Positions 58,388-64,000 of a stretch of 64,000 nt of DNA are shown here, piece after piece (the first letter of the stretch is position 1; every line of letters begins with the position of its first letter). The notes under the pieces are model-generated. The model was not told the DNA's origin. It made no database searches and saw only the letters and a program-made list of their open reading frames with translations. The position numbers and the translations under genes were made by a program. This DNA comes from Acanthopleura granulata (taxonomy: Eukaryota; Mollusca; Polyplacophora; Chitonida; Chitonidae): NCBI GenBank assembly GCA_016165875.1, contig JABBOT010000005.1, positions 30,275,943-30,339,942 of the forward strand, written 5' to 3'.

Positions 58388-61300
58388 CTATTCAAAGTCC
58401 GATAACAGCTTAACTGTGGATTCTTCTGATCCTGCTCGTGTCTTCTCCTCCTTGTCTGCTAGCGATTTGGTGGTGAACCACTTTTCTATATCTTCTAACG
58501 ACTGTGGAAGTTCCTTGTCTCTGGTCTCCGGCAGGAACACAACAAACACACAGGCGACGCCACAGCCTGTACCCAACACCCCCGGTAACAGTAACGGATA
58601 GGTGGTGATCTAAAAACAGAGAAAAACGACTTCTTTTCTGTGATAGGAAATCTTTACTCAAACGCCAGAGGGATGTAGACTGACTCAGCTCATGTTCGGT
58701 AGTTTTGATTGTATGAGACCTCGTACTGGAACCCAGTACCGGTTGGCCAGGTAGATGTTGGTTGGTGAGGCACTGACATCCAGTACCAGTTGGCCAGGTT
58801 GCTAAGACTTCGTACTTGCCTCCAGTACCGGTTGGCCAGAAAGCATAGACTTCATACTGGCATCAAGTACCGACTGGCCAACGGCTAACATGTCAAGAGC
58901 TTTGATAACGGCTTGGATTAAGACAGCTATTGGTTCTGGGCTTGGTGTAGTTTCCTCGGCAGATAGATTTGATGTGAAATATTCTTCAATGGAGCAAAAA
59001 TTTTTATATGATACGTCAATAAGCACATGGTTTCTTTGTGCAATATTTAAGGCAAAAACAGCCACTATATCTGCAAGCCTAAAAATAGATTTCAATTAAA
59101 TCACAAATCATCCATCAGTTAGCAATAAAACACTTGTATTTTCAAACACTTTAAAACCTTTATACCTTTGTTTTCTCCACGTACAAAACGTGTTGAACGT
59201 AAAATGCAATGAAGTGGATGACAACTGGGTTAATACAGTATGCATGGCATACATCTGTAGCTGTCGACAGCTACAGACGTGAGCAGCCATATGCTTTATA
59301 GAGGTGATTCCACAGTATACTCTCATTTAGCACTGACTCACCCATAGGGTAAAGAATGGAGCTACCATGCCACCAATTCTCGATGTCGACGAGCCAAGGC
59401 CACAGCCCAAACCTCTGAAAGTAGAAAACTCCCATGCAGCTGTTTGCCACGTTACACACAGTCATTTCAGGACATCAAAATTTAATGCCTTTCTTGTGCT
59501 TCAATACAACACGGCCTTCACTCTGGTGCGTGGTAACCAATCACGTACAACATTACAATATAAGAGAGGGAAAGACATCAACGTTGATAGCTGTCAGCAC
59601 AGTTCTTTGGGAAGAGAGGGCTCGTCGAGGACGTCATTTCCAAACAGTTCTGACCTGAGACAGAATATATGCATAAATTTACTCCCAATAAAAGTTTTAT
59701 TCTTAATTTTATGTCCATTATTTTCCCTTAAACCCATAAATTTTGTTTCAGGGCTCCATTTGTAGCTATGTATCCCTTGAATTCGAAATCCCTGGATAGG
59801 AGTTCTCGTATTAAGTCACGGGACAGAAGAGATAATTTTATTCAATAAGCATTATCTCTGTATTCAGTTCAGTTTGTGCTTATTTCCAGGTGTAATAGGT
59901 AACGGGTTTTGGTCATGGTAAGTAGGCCTACCGGGGTTTGGGAGATGGTAGACTGGCTGGCCAAAAGGGCCGCTATGTCCATGATGTGCCATAATTCTCC
60001 ATGAGCTTCCCATGTCTAATAAAGTGCTGGTTGTGGCGGTAACTGAAATGTCATATTGCGACCTACATTAACTGCGCTGTCTCTTGTTGTTTGAACATTA
60101 CCGGCGGAGGATTTCGCTTTTATCCCAAGGTTGGTGCGTATGTACCCACCTGATTGTAGTTGGGAAAAGTTCTGATGTGTAGATGAACAAGACTCCAAAG
60201 ACTGCCGAGACCCCAAACTTTCCCGTGATGGCTATCGCTGTATTCGCTTTTGATGCCATAGCTCCTGCAATGTGAATGGCCAAAATAAACACATTTACTT
60301 AAAACGTACCTTGTGCTTTAAAGAAATGACGAAGTCAAATCAAATATGTGACACGAATATTGACTGCCATAAACATTATGGTGTTTGACACAAAATGGCA
60401 CTCGGCCTTTATGCCCTTACGACTTTACAATTTGCGTACAACATTCAGAAAATCCTTTAGACGTTTATTGCCTGGTTCATTCATTAGTTCTTAGTCTCTT
60501 GGGGTGTATTATCTGAATAACTGCTGCATGCACTCAAGGAGTTTGTAAGACTCATTATTGTTAGTAGTTACCTGTGGCAAACTCGGTCAAGCACACTGTT
60601 ACCGCCATACAGACTGCGGTCAGGCCGAAGAATATAAAACAGGTAGGGCGTCTTCCAAACCTGAATTGAATGCGATTAATTCAATTTCGAGAATTCTTGA
60701 TCTTCCCTTGATATACTGGAAAGGATGGTTATGTGCACGTATCGTACAACAGAACAAGTTATTATTCACACGACTGAGCCGACCAACACCAGACACAACT
60801 CCTCTTTATGTACATTTATTTATTTATCTACTTGATTGGTGTTTTACGAATATACAGCAACTGCCAGCGTTATGGTGGGGGGAAACCAAGCTGTTCCCGG
60901 GGGAAACCCACGAGCATGCAAAGGTTGCTTTATGTATAAATGTCCACACAAACTGCTTTACGCTTTGATTAACGCACCACTCATTTTTATTTGCTTGAAT
61001 TGACACAGCAATCTGATGTTATACATGCGTATCCAATGTGAATATACCACTTCTGTAATAGCTCAGCGTGCTCACTTAGAGTTATCGCCCCTGAAAACTG
61101 AAACTAACCAATTCTTCCCAATACAACTATGCTGCGGTCCCACACCGGTTGAAGGGACCAACACCACAATAATGAATACTGAATGAATTAAAATACCTTC
61201 ATTAATTCCACAAAAAAAATTCTCAGAAAAATTAAATGCAGTTCAATATTTTGATTTCATGGTGGGTTTTATGGAGACTTTTGGTAATGTGTGTTACCTA

Positions 61301-63799
61301 TGACGTCACACCGACTTTTCTCTGGCCCTAAAATAGAACTTAAAGGTCATATCAGCTCTTTCATACACAGGCACACATTACATGTGTATGGTTCAACGAT
61401 ACTTGTAATTTCCTTTACCATTTCATAGTCAAGAAGGCAAAGATGGCCGCTGGAGTATCCGCCACTGCTAGCAGGAAGAAATTGGTAAATCTGTCCCCGG
61501 CTAGCCGAGAGGAGGCTAGACTCAGTCCGAAGTAACCAAAGCTGGCGACAATCCTACAAGCACAGGAATAGAAAACATATTCATCACAGCTATCATTATA
61601 AACTAATTTAACACAGTGACACTGGATGATCCATAGTGAGCTGGACTTATTAGGCATTTTTGTTGCCGGCAAACGATTCCTCCGTCAAAGAAGAAAGGCA
61701 TTTTTGTTCAGTTGATATCGTGAATGTAATGAGTGTAGCATGATCACACACTGCCCATGTGACCAAACTCTGACATAAGTATAATATGTTGCTGCCGGTA
61801 ACTCCATAAATAAAGTAGAATATGAAGCAGTGGCAAGCATATGGTAAGCTCAAAACAGGTGTGTGTGTGTGTGTATAACCTGCCTAAATTAGTCATACAG
61901 ATCAATTTCCCGTTCAAGCGGTTTTTTTGCATTATTGTCTCACCAAATATAAACCATGGCGAACATAAATTTTCTGAGGTGCCCATTCGTCAGGATATCG
62001 CAGCAGCCGTATTTGGAGGTTGGCTTCTTGAATGACACATTTTCCATTTCGTCGGCCATACGTTGCGTGTTGTCATCGGTATTTGTAGAGGTCGCGTTTG
62101 TCCCGCTGTCGAAATCCATGGTCAGATCATCCTCAGCGCCGAAGTGAACTTTGTTCATTTTAGCGACCTTCTTTAAAATCCGTTGTGCTTCCCGCCCCCT
62201 TCCGTTAGCAACTAGCCATCTTGGGGATTCGTCAAGAAAGCTAGGAGAAGTAAATGCATCACGAAAAAACAAATAGGACAGTACATAAGCAGAGAATAAA
62301 AAGAAATATAGCATAAATTATATGCACATAAATGTTCAAAGAAGACATTTAAGTCAAATGTATTAATTGCTCCAGAGAATAAAATTTCTACCTCACAGAT
62401 GTAAAGCAAACGCAATTAAATGTCCACAAAAACATTTCAGTAGTTTACAGCACACAGAATCAACTGATTCTCGACAGTTGGATTTCAAGGCTAGGTTTTC
62501 TTGACCGCAGTTTTATGTTACAATAAAAATATTTCATTTTTTCTCAGTAGAAAAGGAGTGCTCCGATCTACAGCGGTCTGTGGAATTTTATGATGAAATG
62601 AAACAGATACAGCGGAATACAGAAAATGAGCTATATTTTTTTTAAAAATGCCATTATTTCAGGTAAATTTAAACATGACCTACACCTGCTCCTATGCTTA
62701 TCGCCATATGGACTTTCCTAAGGGCACTCTCAGCATTTGCTTAGTTTGTTGACTAATTTCAGTAAAATAAGCCTAAGAAATCGACAAATCAGAACATGTG
62801 AATGGGACCTGAAATGTCGTGTAGTTCTTACAGTGTATTAGGCAGCAGCAGGATAAGTGACATTCCACTGAAGACTGCCTGCAGATAGCGCCAGCTGAGA
62901 TCCCGCAAGGCGTAGCCCAGTAAGGCTAAGGAACCGTTAAACAGCCCCCAGATGACGCCAGTGAGCAGTACAATGTGGGCACGGTGCCCTATGCTGGTGA
63001 TCTCAAGGGGAAGAACAGCACCCAGCATGACGAGGCCCTACAACAACACACATACATGTGATACATCCCAAATATAAAGTGGGAGGTTGTGCTGTGGTGG
63101 CGGTGGCGGTGGCGGTGTGTGTGGGGGTGGGGTGGGGGGTGGGTGGTAGGCTCCATCCAACTGTGAATTCTGCAAACAACCATCAATTTAATTTTATACA
63201 CATGAAATGATATCATCTAAACAAGAATAAACGTTTTCACAGAGCACTTTCAAACCATTTCAGGTGTATGTCACAGCAAAGTTCTAGTGTATTCCTCGCT
63301 TATTTTACATCTCACAATCGACCAAGTCAATGGAGAACCTGTTCCGTCTGAAACAACTAGCGCACAACTCGTGTGATCTGTTTTCAGTGCTGCCTTTGCA
63401 CTGGCGATTTACCGCCAAGTACTCAAATGTTACAAGAGAAATATAATTAATCTGACCGGAAGCCGGGTCGCCACCGCACAAAAAAAAACTGTCCCACTGT
63501 GCAAGTTAATTTAATCTAAATCACTAATGCCGCTTTCGATGATGCTGAACAAATCTACTTGCGTTTACCTGTTGCAATGCTCCAGTCAAGAACCGTAAAA
63601 TGGTGAAAACGATTATGTCAGGCGCAAAGATGGTAATCGTGGAAACAATCAGCATGGTCCACTGTACCAAGAGAAATATCCTCTTGCGGCCGAGCTTGTC
63701 TGACAGGTACGAGAAGAAAGTCGCCCCAAAAGCCTGGCCCCCAATGAGCACCGTCTGGGTGAGGCTGGATAGGTACTCCTCACTACATACAAGCTCCCA
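58388..63799 (-). CDS. SLC22-type organic ion transporter, second paralog, 3' eight exons (455 codons)
   Basis: Exons in transcript order: 63799-63569, 63037-62832, 62240-61944, 61553-61419, 60660-60572, 60264-60150, 59414-59342 and 58609-58388. All phases fit. The gene is cut by the window edge; by analogy with the paralog, two more exons (TM1 and the extracellular loop) should lie beyond 64000. Motifs: WELVCSEEYL, the MFS loop SYLSDKLGRKRI, FLDESPRWLV opening the cytoplasmic loop, MKWFGRR, GKFGVSAVF...TSELFPTTIR, SRIGGMVAPF and PETRDKELPQ. Exons of 231, 206, 135, 115 and 73 nt have exactly the lengths seen in the gene at 35164-46132; the loop exon (297 against 330 nt) and the last exon differ. 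The substrate is not assignable. The stop is TAG at 58388-58390. Confidence 0.93.
58717..58880 (+). repeat. Degenerate minisatellite, about four units of 40-55 bp
   Basis: CCAGTACCGGTTGGCCAG or close variants recur four times, each preceded by a 'gtactgg'-like piece. It lies in the last intron of the second SLC22 gene. Confidence 0.7.
60810..60925 (-). mobile_element. SINE fragment in the second SLC22 gene
   Basis: 'tttatttatttatctacttg', 'attggtgttttacgaatata', 'ggggaaacccacgagcatgc'. It lies between the 61419-61553 and 60572-60660 exons, in sense orientation. Confidence 0.8.
61037..61098 (+). repeat. Dispersed repeat, copy 2
   Basis: Partner of 57597-57655. Confidence 0.6.
63094..63150 (+). 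repeat. GGTGGC repeat and G-run tract
   Basis: Four GGTGGC-type units are followed by G5-T-G4-T-G6-T-G3 (about 63123-63143), a pattern able to form a G-quadruplex on the + strand. It lies in an intron of the second SLC22 gene. Confidence 0.8.
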
Positions 63800-64000
63800 C
63801 TATCAACAGGCAGGCAAGGTTGGAAACATCATCCTATGCAACGACATTCTCCTACAGCTTTTGAACATTATTACTCTTTTGCCTTCTTTTACTATTCCTT
63901 TTTTCCTGAGGTGGTGCTGATGGGTGAGAGAGGTGACATAGGAAGTAGAATACATTTTTTCACTAAGAACATTAATTTTTTTATGAAAATTAACATTGTT

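Noticed and set aside
1..64000. CRISPR arrays, operons, rRNA genes
   Set aside because: None seen. The window is intron-containing animal sequence.

Overview
This is a eukaryotic, intron-rich window, most likely from a mollusc or a close lophotrochozoan relative. The evidence is short exons with GT/AG borders, about 30 copies of one tRNA-derived SINE of a type I associate with molluscan genomes, many small inverted-repeat elements, and animal families (SLC22, iodothyronine deiodinase, EF-hand). The species cannot be read from the sequence. Gene models were assembled by hand from splice sites and checked by intron phase and total length. All intact models close into complete reading frames.

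Layout. (1) 3665-10330, + strand: a TATA promoter, a 5'UTR exon and a five-exon gene for a 246-residue secreted protein with four EF-hands. (2) 13267-18492: a tandem duplicate of that gene, now a pseudogene with a mutated 5'UTR donor, a collapsed exon 2 and in-frame stops. Introns and SINE fragments were duplicated with it. (3) 22086-27572 and 29551-33381, + strand: two tandem paralogous genes for predicted secretory-pathway, single-pass membrane proteins with a cytoplasmic pseudokinase domain. Both have five coding exons with the same phase order, and both have perfect TGACGTCA palindromes upstream. (4) 35164-46132, - strand: a complete ten-exon SLC22-type organic ion transporter of 561 residues. 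(5) 48969-52183, + strand: a deiodinase-family selenoprotein. Its thioredoxin-fold part has an in-frame TGA in the SUPPF motif and is joined in phase to a 356-residue Arg/Ser-rich disordered N-terminal exon. A plausible SECIS hairpin lies at 52736-52778. (6) 53.4-58.3 kb: mobile-element remnants, including a long-TIR element with internal repeats and a LINE 3' end. (7) 58388-63799, - strand: the last eight exons of a second SLC22 paralog, whose first exons lie beyond the window.

The genes do not form one obvious pathway. The window is shaped by local tandem duplication (EF-hand, pseudokinase and SLC22 pairs) and by SINE/MITE insertion. The two most notable items are the Arg/Ser-rich/deiodinase selenoprotein fusion and the pair of receptor-like pseudokinases.
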